From positions 42,297 through 106,296 of the forward strand of contig JAFADG010000047.1 in the NCBI GenBank assembly GCA_023425025.1: a stretch of 64,000 nt of DNA. The letters run 5' to 3'. The position numbers and the translations under genes are program-made. Shown here piece by piece: positions 17,400 to 25,153 of the stretch. Below the pieces are notes generated by a model. That model was not told the DNA's origin and made no database searches. It saw nothing but the letters and a program-made list of their open reading frames with translations. The stretch's first letter is position 1. Every line of letters starts with the position of its first letter. The stretch comes from Bacillota bacterium (lineage in GTDB: Bacteria; Bacillota; Clostridia; Christensenellales; Aristaeellaceae).

Positions 17400-18146
17400 T
17401 TAAGTGTATTGCGTGATGATATCTTCCGGCAGGTAGATGACATACTTGCACATCAAGTCGCCGCCCAGCACGGAGGAAAGCACATCGCCGCCCAGATCTC
17501 TTTCAAAGATGGCTTCCCACATGACCTTTGCATGGCCCAGGCTGCAATAGCACATGGTTCTGGAAACCTCTTCCCCTTCCCGTAAAATAGACGCCCGGGC
17601 AAAGGGGCAATGGCAGGCGTGATACCTTTTTTTGCGGTGGTTTGTTTCGTTCAGATACCGCGCCATATCAAAGGGAAAGGCGGTGATGTGCAGCTCATTG
17701 CCCTTCCGGACCGCCGATAGCATGCCGGGCTGGGAAAGCACAAAGTCCAATACCTCCTGGGTGATGGGCTGTCCGTAAAAAGATTCGCCGGTTGCGCAAA
17801 GCTTTTCAAATAGGTCCCTCTGCTCCCGGTCATTCTCCGCGAGGAAACGGTCGACATTCCGGCCGGATGATTCGAATTTCTCCTTTGCCCATGCAAACTG
17901 CGAAGGCTTGAGCCCGTGGCGGACGTGGCTCATGATCTCCTTGGCAAGATCAGGACCGGCGGCCTTGTTCAGGCGGCGGAGCAGCTCCCGCATGGTCTGG
18001 CACCCGCAATTGCCTTCCTTTTCAATGTCGGGCACGCCGATATCGCGGGTCAAATCCTCCCAGGCGTCCGTGCCCATCCGTTCCGTCACTTCCAGGCGGA
18101 ATGTATCCATAATGATATCATCGCGATAGTTGATAACGTCTGCCAA
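17400..18146 (-). CDS. Cys-motif protein with V4R-like C-terminal domain (DUF6144-like)
   Basis: A 248-residue soluble protein. The N-terminal half is helical with NCGCQTM near residue 47. The C-terminal half carries YHACHCPFARAS, RTMCYCSLGHAKVMWEAIF and GGDLMCKYVIYLPE. This order (Cys pair, Cys-x-Cys-x3-His, then a Gly-Gly-Asp/Cys strand) resembles V4R-type small-ligand domains. A second protein of the same design is encoded at 54309-54920. Ligand unknown; bound metal or a small aromatic are possibilities from the fold, not shown here. It lies about 100 bp upstream of the 16155 gene and may share a transcript with it. Confidence 0.7.
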   Translation of the reverse strand: MADVINYRDDIIMDTFRLEVTERMGTDAWEDLTRDIGVPDIEKEGNCGCQTMRELLRRLNKAAGPDLAKEIMSHVRHGLKPSQFAWAKEKFESSGRNVDRFLAENDREQRDLFEKLCATGESFYGQPITQEVLDFVLSQPGMLSAVRKGNELHITAFPFDMARYLNETNHRKKRYHACHCPFARASILREGEEVSRTMCYCSLGHAKVMWEAIFERDLGGDVLSSVLGGDLMCKYVIYLPEDIITQYT

Positions 18147-18223
18147 CGAATATCCCTCTTTCTTTTGCGTAGATGCCCGCGCCGCTTTTTTGCAACGCGT
18201 ACTATGGCATTATAGAAGGCTGG

Positions 18224-19141
18224 CTATACCCGCGATGAACAATTTTGATCATCCTGTGTTTTTTCAAAGACCGGCGTAAACCACTCCATCTGGCAGTAGG
18301 TGCCGTCATAGGCGGCGGTATCGATCCTTTCAAAATACAGCCGATGGTTCAGCGCCTGATATTTTGCCTCCTTGTTGTGCACGAAGGCAAGGATGGCCTC
18401 ATACATCCCGCCGGCTGTAATAGCGTCGATTTCTTCATAATGATGCCGGCCGATGTAATGGAACCTGGCACATAAAGCGGAGGGAAAGGTGTCTGCAAAA
18501 AGGCCCTTGGGAATAGCGCTTTTGTCTCGCACCTGCACAGACGGCAGGTAGTACGACCAGTTCACATTTCCTTCGGGGATGCGGGTGAGGCCGATGAATA
18601 CGTTCGGCTTGAGAACGTTGGGAATCTGGCTTTTTGCGTTGTACCAAAAATCCTTGGCGACCGCCGGCGGCAGCGCGACAGAATCGTCAAACGGGATTTG
18701 ATGACGGATACCGGCCACGTGGAAGGTGGGGACCATGACAAAATCAGGTCCGAACATTATCCCCTTTTGCAGCCTGCTGGCGGGATATACATGAAGGGGT
18801 GGCAGCACCTTTGCGATTTGGCCGCCTTTGCGGAATTCTCCCGGCGTCACGTGAAATTCCCGTTTAAAACAGCGGATAAACGACTGTTCGTGCTCAAAAC
18901 CGTATTCCATGGCGATGTCAATGATGTTCAGGTTTGTATTCAAAAGCTCGTTCATGCTTGCGGACAGCTTGCGCGAGCGGATGTAGTCCGCCAGCGTTAT
19001 GCCAAAAGCAAACTTGAAAATGCGCTGCAGATGAACGGCGGAAAGATATAAATCCGATGCCAGCATAGGGATCGGCGGTATGTGATGAATCTGCTCTTCA
19101 ATGGTTGTAAGGAGGCTTTTCAAAAGAGTATATGGCTGCAA
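18224..19141 (-). CDS. AraC family regulator with GyrI-like effector domain
   Basis: A transcription factor of about 305 residues. The start is taken as TTG 19141, 9 nt after AGGAGG, giving MQPYTLLKSLLTTIEEQ; the frame extends upstream to 19291 without a ribosome site. Two helix-turn-helix units occupy about residues 1-105 (SAVHLQRIFKFAFGITLADY and IIDIAMEYGFEHEQSFIRCF, ending FHVTPGEFRK). The rest is a GyrI/Rob-like effector-binding domain (YHYIGRHHYEEIDA). Typical targets are stress or drug-response genes; adjacent 17400 and 16155 on the same strand are the natural candidates. Confidence 0.83.
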   Translation of the reverse strand: MQPYTLLKSLLTTIEEQIHHIPPIPMLASDLYLSAVHLQRIFKFAFGITLADYIRSRKLSASMNELLNTNLNIIDIAMEYGFEHEQSFIRCFKREFHVTPGEFRKGGQIAKVLPPLHVYPASRLQKGIMFGPDFVMVPTFHVAGIRHQIPFDDSVALPPAVAKDFWYNAKSQIPNVLKPNVFIGLTRIPEGNVNWSYYLPSVQVRDKSAIPKGLFADTFPSALCARFHYIGRHHYEEIDAITAGGMYEAILAFVHNKEAKYQALNHRLYFERIDTAAYDGTYCQMEWFTPVFEKTQDDQNCSSRV

Positions 19142-19350
19142 TGCGTTGATCCTCCTGGATTCTCCTTGGGACTGAGTGTTGCGTTTCTTGGGACAAGCCG
19201 CTTGTGTATTTCCATTGTATAGTATTTTGGGATCGATGGAAAGCGCCGTACGTGTGCATTTGCTTATCCATTGCCGATTGCATGCGAGCAAGCAGAAAGA
19301 AAATGGGTCCGCGGTTTGCTATAATGGAGCTGCGCAAAGGGGGGATGCAA

Positions 19351-19995
19351 ATGAACTTCTTATATGGGGATAAAGAAATTACGTACTTGAAAGAAAAGGA
19401 TAAGGTACTGGGCCGTGCCATAGACACCATCGGCCCCCTTGAGCGGGAAGTGATCCCCGATTTGTTTGAGGCGCTGGTTAGCTTTATCCTGGGCCAGCAG
19501 ATTTCCGCAAAGGCCTGGCGGACGATCAGGGAGCGGATGCGAAGCCGCCTTCCCGCCGTCACGCCGGAAGCAGTCTCCGGCTTAACGACGGATGAAATAC
19601 AAAGCTTCGGCACTACGTTCAAAAAAGCGGCGTATGTCAAAAGCGCGGCGGAAAAAGTGCTACATGGCGAGTTGGATCTTATCTCATTGCAAAGGAAGCC
19701 AGATGAGGAAGTATGCGCGGCACTTTCCGCCTTGGACGGCGTTGGCGTCTGGACGGCCCAGATGCTTATGCTCCTTGGCATGCAGCGGCCGGATGTGTTA
19801 AGCTTCGGGGACCTGGCGATCAGGCGGGGCCTTTGCATGCTGTACGGGCAGAAGACGATCACCAAAGAACAGTTTGAGGTATACCGGCGGCGCTATTCTC
19901 CTTACGCCAGCGTGGCCAGCCTGTATTTGTGGGCCATTGCCGCCGGCGCGCCAAACGGTAAGCGGGATAATGAAAGGCGGTGCATTTGCAAGTGA
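19351..19995 (+). CDS. alkA: DNA-3-methyladenine glycosylase, AlkA-like (HhH-GPD)
   Basis: Removes alkylated bases from DNA in base excision repair. ATG 19351 is preceded by AAAGGGGGG, giving 214 residues beginning MNFLYGDKEI. The HhH-GPD core is complete: LVSFILGQQISAKAW, the hairpin ALDGVGVWTAQMLMLLGM, and RPDVLSFGDLAIRRG with the catalytic Asp. An extended -10 (TGCTATAAT, -10 hexamer at 19320-19325) lies just upstream. The stop overlaps the ada start (GTGA), so the two are translationally coupled, and Ada probably controls the pair. Confidence 0.9.
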   Translation: MNFLYGDKEITYLKEKDKVLGRAIDTIGPLEREVIPDLFEALVSFILGQQISAKAWRTIRERMRSRLPAVTPEAVSGLTTDEIQSFGTTFKKAAYVKSAAEKVLHGELDLISLQRKPDEEVCAALSALDGVGVWTAQMLMLLGMQRPDVLSFGDLAIRRGLCMLYGQKTITKEQFEVYRRRYSPYASVASLYLWAIAAGAPNGKRDNERRCICK

Positions 19996-21014
19996 CGAAT
20001 GAGGAAAAGTGGAACGCGGTGATGACCAATAACGCCGCCAATGACGGCAGCTTCTTTTATGCGGTGAAAACGACGGGCGTTTATTGCCGGCCATCGTGCG
20101 CATCCAGGCTGCCCAACCCTGACCATGTTGTGTACTTTGATACGGCTGCCGAAGCGGAGCATGCCGGCTTTCGTCCCTGCAAGCGCTGCCGGCCCGATTT
20201 GATAGGCTATCAGCCGGTTCGGGAGCTGGCGGACAGGATGCTTAAAATCATCGGCGACGGTTTCCAGGACAAGGCCCATGTCTTTGAGGAATTGAAAAAG
20301 CTTGGGGTCACCCCCAAGCGGGCCATACAGGTGTTCAAGGAATATTTTGGGGCGACGCCGGGGGCGTATCTGGACAGGCTGCGTATCGCGGAGGCGGTAA
20401 GGCAGCTGCGGAAGACAGATACGCCGGTCATTGAGATCGCCTTTGCGCTGGGCTTTGAAAGCGTAACGGCCTTTTACACGTTCTTTGGCAAATACAAGGG
20501 TATCACGCCTGCCGCGTTCCGGAAAAGCGGAAGGGAAGAAATCGGGACAGACGCCTTTTTCGCCTATCCGTCAACCATGGGCAAGGTGCTGATCACGGCG
20601 GACAGGGAGGCGGTTACCGGCATCCGCTTTGCCGATGAAGCCGATACCCTGCCAGGCGGCGCAGGCAATGCGCTGACCCAAATGGCGGCGGAGCAATTGG
20701 CGGAGTACTTTGCCGGCAAGCGGACAAGCTTTACTGTTCCCCTGCGCCCGCAGGGCAGTGATTTTCAAAGGCTTGTATGGTCGGCCCTTGCGGATATCCC
20801 CTATGGGCAGTCAAGAAGCTACAAGCAGGTGGCGGGTCTGATCGGCCGGCCATCCGCCAGCCGTGCCATCGGCATGGCCAACAACAAAAATCCCATACTG
20901 ATCATGATTCCCTGCCACCGGGTCGTGGGATCGGATGGCTCCCTGACCGGATACGCGGCGGGGCTTCCCATCAAGCAAAAGCTGCTGGAGCTGGAACAAA
21001 GGCACCGTCTATGA
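19992..21014 (+). CDS. ada: Ada: methylphosphotriester/O6-alkylguanine methyltransferase and activator
   Basis: Bifunctional alkylation-damage sensor. GTG 19992 overlaps the alkA stop by 4 bp (GTGA); TTG 19986 and GTG 19980 are alternatives. The 340 residues comprise an N-terminal zinc domain with ligands C32, C36 (GVYCRPSC) and C63, C66 (RPCKRC), where C32 is the phosphotriester methyl acceptor; an AraC-type helix-turn-helix (about 75-180, ELKKLGVTPKRAIQVFKEYF, IEIAFALGFESVTAFYTFFG); and the O6-methylguanine methyltransferase domain with acceptor Cys in IPCHRVVGSDG (about residue 308). All active residues are intact, so a full E. coli-like adaptive response is plausible. Confidence 0.94.
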   Translation: MTNEEKWNAVMTNNAANDGSFFYAVKTTGVYCRPSCASRLPNPDHVVYFDTAAEAEHAGFRPCKRCRPDLIGYQPVRELADRMLKIIGDGFQDKAHVFEELKKLGVTPKRAIQVFKEYFGATPGAYLDRLRIAEAVRQLRKTDTPVIEIAFALGFESVTAFYTFFGKYKGITPAAFRKSGREEIGTDAFFAYPSTMGKVLITADREAVTGIRFADEADTLPGGAGNALTQMAAEQLAEYFAGKRTSFTVPLRPQGSDFQRLVWSALADIPYGQSRSYKQVAGLIGRPSASRAIGMANNKNPILIMIPCHRVVGSDGSLTGYAAGLPIKQKLLELEQRHRL

Positions 21015-21134
21015 TACCCTGGCACAATGCCGCAGCCATAAGGGGACGTTCAGCGTTTTGTGGGCGTAGCAGCCAAACAGGACTTGCAAAAGTGTGCAGT
21101 CGTTGTTAAAATATTCCGGGAGGTGATGAAAAGG

Positions 21135-21239
21135 ATGGGAATCAACATAGGCTGCGTACTTGCCTCACTCCATGCAAGGTCTGTCCATAAAAGGTCAGCG
21201 ATGCTTTGCATGGAGAACGGAAACCTGAATCATCGCTGA
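21135..21239 (+). CDS. Small ORF, possible leader peptide
   Basis: A 34-codon reading frame (begins MGINIGCVLASLHARS) preceded by a very strong GGAGGTGAT with 7-nt spacing. It spans an inverted repeat TCCATGCAA (21169-21177) / TTGCATGGA (21206-21214). It ends 66 bp before the CD3324-family gene, whose own ribosome site lies in a hairpin. No homology is recognised; a cis-acting leader or a genuine small protein are both possible. Confidence 0.35.
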   Translation: MGINIGCVLASLHARSVHKRSAMLCMENGNLNHR

Positions 21240-21262
21240 ACAAGGTTGATTTTATGGACGGG

Positions 21263-21301
21263 CCTTGCACTTTTGATCTTACAACATCAAAAGGAGCAAG
21301 G
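21263..21301 (+). promoter_or_regulatory. Hairpin that buries the ribosome site of the CD3324-family gene
   Basis: CTTTTGAT (21270-21277) pairs with ATCAAAAG (21286-21293), and CCTTGC (21263-21268) pairs with GCAAGG (21296-21301). The pairing includes the AAGGAG Shine-Dalgarno at 21291-21296, so translation should depend on opening this structure. Confidence 0.5.
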
Positions 21302-21305
21302 ATGC

Positions 21306-21569
21306 ATGAAATATATCAACGCGCAAACCATACTGCCGGCGGAGCTTTTGGAGAAGATCAGGGAATACATGGTCGAGGGGCTTTTGTATATCCCGCGGCA
21401 GAAAAACGGGAGAAGACCTTGGGGGGAAAAGTCGGGACAGCGCTTGGAACTTGACCGCCGGAACGAGGCGATCCGCCGCTGCTTTCTGGAAAACAGGTCT
21501 ATTTTGGAGCTGTCGCAAACCTTCTTTCTATCGGTAGAAACGATCAAGAAAATCATATACACCAAATAA
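21306..21569 (+). CDS. CD3324 family protein
   Basis: An 87-residue protein resembling the small Clostridial family named after C. difficile CD3324: MKYINAQTILPAELLEKIRE, then YIPRQKNGRRPWGE, then LSQTFFLSVETIKKIIY, whose end looks like a DNA-binding helix-turn-helix. Function unknown. ATG 21306 is chosen over the out-of-frame ATG 21302. AAGGAG lies 9 nt upstream but sits inside a hairpin. Confidence 0.82.
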   Translation: MKYINAQTILPAELLEKIREYMVEGLLYIPRQKNGRRPWGEKSGQRLELDRRNEAIRRCFLENRSILELSQTFFLSVETIKKIIYTK

Positions 21570-21723
21570 GGAAAACCGGATGCGGCGTAGATGCTGCGTC
21601 CGGTTTTGCGCATATCTGTTTTATTCGTTTTCGGTATATACAAAATGCTGCGATGCTGATACATTGACCAGGGACAGTCTGTAACCGATAAATGCTTCTT
21701 GGCAATCATGGGAGGGAAACAGT

Positions 21724-22818
21724 ATGCAGGATGCTGTAAAGGAAAAGCTTTTTGAGAAAAACCAAAGGCTGATAGATATGGTGATCGAGCGGGCCAAGCG
21801 GGATTTTCCAAGCGACATCGTGCTCATCGGGCTGACGGGATCGTTCAGTACCGGGGACTTTCACGAGAAAAGCGATCTTGATCTGATCATCGTCAACGAA
21901 ACCGACAGGGGCTGGGAAATATCCGCCGGCTTTATTTTGGAGGATGTGGGCTATGACATCTACTGCACCCCCTGGGAGCCGAGGCTCAAGGCGCAATCTT
22001 TATTGGAAAGCCCCATGGCCGGCATACTGATCGATTTAAAGGTGCTGTATTGCGCAAATCCCGAGGCATTGGAAAAGCTCAATGCCTACAGGCAAAGAGC
22101 GCTGGACTTGCTGGCCAAACCCATTGGCCGGGAGTGCATTGAAAGGGCTCAAAAGAATCTGGACAAGGCCAAACAAGATTATGCCGACGCCCTGCTGAAA
22201 CAAGATATCGGCGCGGTGAGATACGCCGCCGGCGGTGTTTTGTACGAGTACGTCAACGCGCTGACCAATCTCAACAATACCTACATCAAGGGCGGCATCA
22301 AGCGGTATCTGCCGCAAATGTTGTCCTATCAGCATCTGCCTGAAAATATGGAAGAAATCTATATGGCCGTCATCAAGGCCGATACCATTGCGTCTTTGCG
22401 CAGCGCCGCATTCCGGCTGCTGTCGGCCGTCCAATCCCTGTGCGAAGCCATGCGCTTGCGGTTTGTGGCTTGCCCGGTGCCGACATACGAGAACGTTTGG
22501 GGCGTTTTTGAAGAGCTGTGGTGCAATTGCGCAAACAAGGTAAGGGCGAGCACCCAAGCCACGGACCTTTCGTATGCGTTTCACGCGGCGCTTGGCGCGC
22601 AGAATTATCTGGACGAAATGACGCAGATAGTAGGCATGCCGAAGTTTGACCTGATGGGGCATTTTGATGCAGGCGACCTTACCAAATTCCGGGAGGCCTT
22701 CTTTCACGCGGTGGAGGAGTACAAGACGGTATACCGGAACGTGGGAAGAAAAATCGAGCAGTACGACTCCTTTGACCGGTTGTACGACGACTTCATGAAC
22801 GGCCGGCTGCACAGATAA
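21724..22818 (+). CDS. Nucleotidyltransferase-domain protein
   Basis: A 364-residue protein with an N-terminal minimal nucleotidyltransferase domain of the pol-beta superfamily. GLTGSFSTGDFHEKSDLDLI gives the GS motif and the two metal Asp residues, and the third carboxylate is probably in DVGYDIYCTPW. Residues ~120-364 are all helical and unassigned. Relatives include aminoglycoside nucleotidyltransferases and many uncharacterised Bacillota proteins; the substrate cannot be named. GGGAGG lies 9 nt before the ATG. No neighbour suggests a toxin-antitoxin or antibiotic role. Confidence 0.78.
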   Translation: MQDAVKEKLFEKNQRLIDMVIERAKRDFPSDIVLIGLTGSFSTGDFHEKSDLDLIIVNETDRGWEISAGFILEDVGYDIYCTPWEPRLKAQSLLESPMAGILIDLKVLYCANPEALEKLNAYRQRALDLLAKPIGRECIERAQKNLDKAKQDYADALLKQDIGAVRYAAGGVLYEYVNALTNLNNTYIKGGIKRYLPQMLSYQHLPENMEEIYMAVIKADTIASLRSAAFRLLSAVQSLCEAMRLRFVACPVPTYENVWGVFEELWCNCANKVRASTQATDLSYAFHAALGAQNYLDEMTQIVGMPKFDLMGHFDAGDLTKFREAFFHAVEEYKTVYRNVGRKIEQYDSFDRLYDDFMNGRLHR

Positions 22819-22966
22819 AGCGTCTTGATATCAGGCATTGAATACTCATTTTGATTTGGTTCACGGTTGGTGCAAAAAGGCCCCGGAAGATAGGCTGCGT
22901 ACAAAGCCGCCTCTCTGCCAGGGTCTTTTTGTGCCGGCAAGGCCGGGAGATCCTTTGGGTGTGGCC

Positions 22967-24427
22967 TTATTTCCGGGCCGCCAGGCGCTTTTTGATATAC
23001 AGGGCATTGATCAGCACGAACCCTGCGCATACGAGCCAGAAGAAGACTTCGCCGGTGTAGCCGTAAAGCGTGGGCACGCCTTTTGTGGGCACGTCGCTTA
23101 TCATCACCCGGTCCCCGGTGCGGAAGTAGTTTTGATAGGTCAGCGTATTCCCAAGGTAATCAGCGGAAATGGAGGAGCCCATGTTGGACTGCCGCACCGT
23201 GGAAAACCCGTTTTCAATGCCGCGCATAAAAGCGACCCGCGTGTGGTAGTCGTCGATTTTCTGCGTGTCAAAGGCGGGAACGAGCATGATGTCCGCGTCT
23301 TTGGCCTGGGCGATGAGGCTGGGGTAATCCATATCAAAGCAGATGGCTGTGGAGATTTTGCCATAGGGCGTATCGATGACCGGAACAATGCCGTCCGAGC
23401 TGGAGGGGTACCAGGAGATGGTCTTTTCATACCGGTAGGCCATCTCGCCGTCCGGCGTTATCATGATGGCCAGGTTGTTGTTCTTCTCCTGCCCGTACAA
23501 AAATTCGACCAGCCCAGGCATGAAATACACCTGGTTTTCTCTGGCGAAGGTCTTTGCCTTTTCCAGGAATGCGGCGGTATCATCTTCATAGATGGGCAGG
23601 TTGCCTTCCGTCCAGAAAATGATCCTGGCGCCGTAGTCCGCGGCCCGCCGGCTTAAAGCAAACAATTCTTCTTCAATTTTTTGCATGTCCGGCTTATTCC
23701 GCGCGGCATCGCCCTGCGGCGTTCCGTTATCTGTAATCAGCCAGTAATCGCGGTCGTGGGGCACGGTGACGGAGGCCACGCGGACGGTTTCGCTTTGCGG
23801 CTTTATCATCGCCAGCCGCAAAGCGCCAAAGGACAGCGTAAGGGTAAGGAGGGACAGATACAGGATCAGCGGTCTTTTCACGCTGCCAAGATCCTTCAGG
23901 TGCAAGGCGGCCAGCACGGCCACCGGCGCAAACCAGGCGGTAATGAACCCCACATACCAGCTGCCAAGCAGGGAAGCGGACTGGATGAGGGTCGGGAACG
24001 TGCTCTGATGATACGCCAGGGAAAAGGTCATGCCCAGGTTCGCGAAGGTCAACAGGTAATCCAGCACGATATAGGTGCAGGGGAAAATGAACGTGGCCGC
24101 GACGGGGCCCAGGATTTTGCTGTAATGCCTGTCCAGGTACAGCGCCGCCACCAGCGGAACGGACACCAGCACCGCGAAGGCCGCCATGAGCGGGGGAGAA
24201 ATATCCCAGCCGCCGTTGATGGCGAAAAACCGCGCAGCGATGCAAACCAGCACGATGGGCAAAGCCTGATACCACTTGCGGATGTTTCGAAAGGTATAGA
24301 TCAAAAGCGGAAAGGCCCCCCAGGCCGCCACGGGCATATTGTACTGCCAGCCCATGAAATAGAGCAGCGCCGCGCCAAGCAGGCCGGCCGCATACGAACG
24401 CACTGACTGATGATTCAAACCACTCAC
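22967..24427 (-). CDS. Membrane-bound carbon-nitrogen hydrolase, apolipoprotein N-acyltransferase-like
   Basis: A 486-residue membrane protein with several transmembrane helices over residues ~12-205, an extracytoplasmic nitrilase-fold domain (~215-450) and one last helix (~455-475). The Glu-Lys-Cys triad is visible: FWTEGNLPIYE, YRYEKTISWYP and STAICFDMDYPS. That is the architecture of Lnt, which adds a third acyl chain to lipoproteins in Gram-negative and some high-GC Gram-positive bacteria. Its presence in a Clostridia-like genome is uncommon; the activity could be N-acylation or an unrelated amidase reaction. It overlaps the TetR gene by 4 bp (ATGA), so the two are coupled. Confidence 0.83.
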   Translation of the reverse strand: MSGLNHQSVRSYAAGLLGAALLYFMGWQYNMPVAAWGAFPLLIYTFRNIRKWYQALPIVLVCIAARFFAINGGWDISPPLMAAFAVLVSVPLVAALYLDRHYSKILGPVAATFIFPCTYIVLDYLLTFANLGMTFSLAYHQSTFPTLIQSASLLGSWYVGFITAWFAPVAVLAALHLKDLGSVKRPLILYLSLLTLTLSFGALRLAMIKPQSETVRVASVTVPHDRDYWLITDNGTPQGDAARNKPDMQKIEEELFALSRRAADYGARIIFWTEGNLPIYEDDTAAFLEKAKTFARENQVYFMPGLVEFLYGQEKNNNLAIMITPDGEMAYRYEKTISWYPSSSDGIVPVIDTPYGKISTAICFDMDYPSLIAQAKDADIMLVPAFDTQKIDDYHTRVAFMRGIENGFSTVRQSNMGSSISADYLGNTLTYQNYFRTGDRVMISDVPTKGVPTLYGYTGEVFFWLVCAGFVLINALYIKKRLAARK

Positions 24428-25002
24428 TCCTTTAAAAATGTGTCCACAATGTACTGTACATAGCTTCTGCGCCGGCCCTCGTCGGCAAGGTCAACTTCGG
24501 GGGACAGCGTGAAGAAATTCGGGAACAACCCCGGAAAGAGGAAGGTGGCGCTGGCGATTCCCATGATGGCGCTGCCGATTTCCGCCGGGGATTTTTGAGG
24601 ATACGCCGCCGCTAGCTCTTCCTTGAGAACATTCAAAAACAGGTTGCATTGCTTTTGCATGGGGGTGGGGTCTTTGCCGCTATGCAAAAGCTCCAGGAAA
24701 AAGGCCCTGTTGATGCCGTGGTATTGCAGCGCTCCCGCAAGCATGCCGTCCATGACGGCAATCAGCCGCTCCCTGGCCGGCAGGCCCACGCTGTCCTCAA
24801 AATTGCCCAAGTCAAAGGCGTTTTTGAGCGTCGTCTCCATCACCCGCTCCATCAGCGCGTCCTTGGTGCGGAAGTAATAGTTGATCGATGCGCTGTTCAT
24901 GCCTGCTTCCGCGCCGATTTGCCGGATCGTCGTGTTTTCCAGGCCATATTTTTCGATGCATTGGATGGTGGCCAGTATGATCTTTTCTTCCGGTGTATCC
25001 AT
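24424..25002 (-). CDS. TetR family regulator
   Basis: A 192-residue repressor. ATG 25002 follows GGGAGG by 8 nt. The N-terminal helix-turn-helix is TTIRQIGAEAGMNSASINYYF (residues ~25-45), then RTKDALMERVM; the rest is a helical ligand domain. It is coupled by a 4-bp overlap to the Lnt-like gene downstream and probably represses both through the 14-bp inverted repeat just upstream. Confidence 0.87.
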   Translation of the reverse strand: MDTPEEKIILATIQCIEKYGLENTTIRQIGAEAGMNSASINYYFRTKDALMERVMETTLKNAFDLGNFEDSVGLPARERLIAVMDGMLAGALQYHGINRAFFLELLHSGKDPTPMQKQCNLFLNVLKEELAAAYPQKSPAEIGSAIMGIASATFLFPGLFPNFFTLSPEVDLADEGRRRSYVQYIVDTFLKE

Positions 25003-25037
25003 GAGAACCGCCTCCCGATAAGAGTCTAGCACATGCA

Positions 25038-25091
25038 AAAGAATAAATCAATAGATTTAATCAAATGATTGAAACTGTTGATTTATTCTTT
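25038..25091. promoter_or_regulatory. Nested palindrome, likely TetR operator
   Basis: A 14-bp perfect inverted repeat, AAAGAATAAATCAA (25038-25051) / TTGATTTATTCTTT (25078-25091), surrounds an inner AATCA/TGATT pair. It is strongly AT-rich against its surroundings and lies 36 bp upstream of the TetR start, the usual place for an autoregulatory operator. A stem-loop read as RNA is the alternative. Confidence 0.6.
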
Positions 25092-25153
25092 CTATAAACG
25101 ATGGATTGTATGGGATTTTGGGTCGGGCAAGCAAAGCGAGTGAAAAAAGGCCT

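Noticed and set aside
22850..22940. Possible terminator after the Lnt-like gene
   Set aside because: The stem GACCCTGG / CCGGGGCC has mismatches, so it was not listed.
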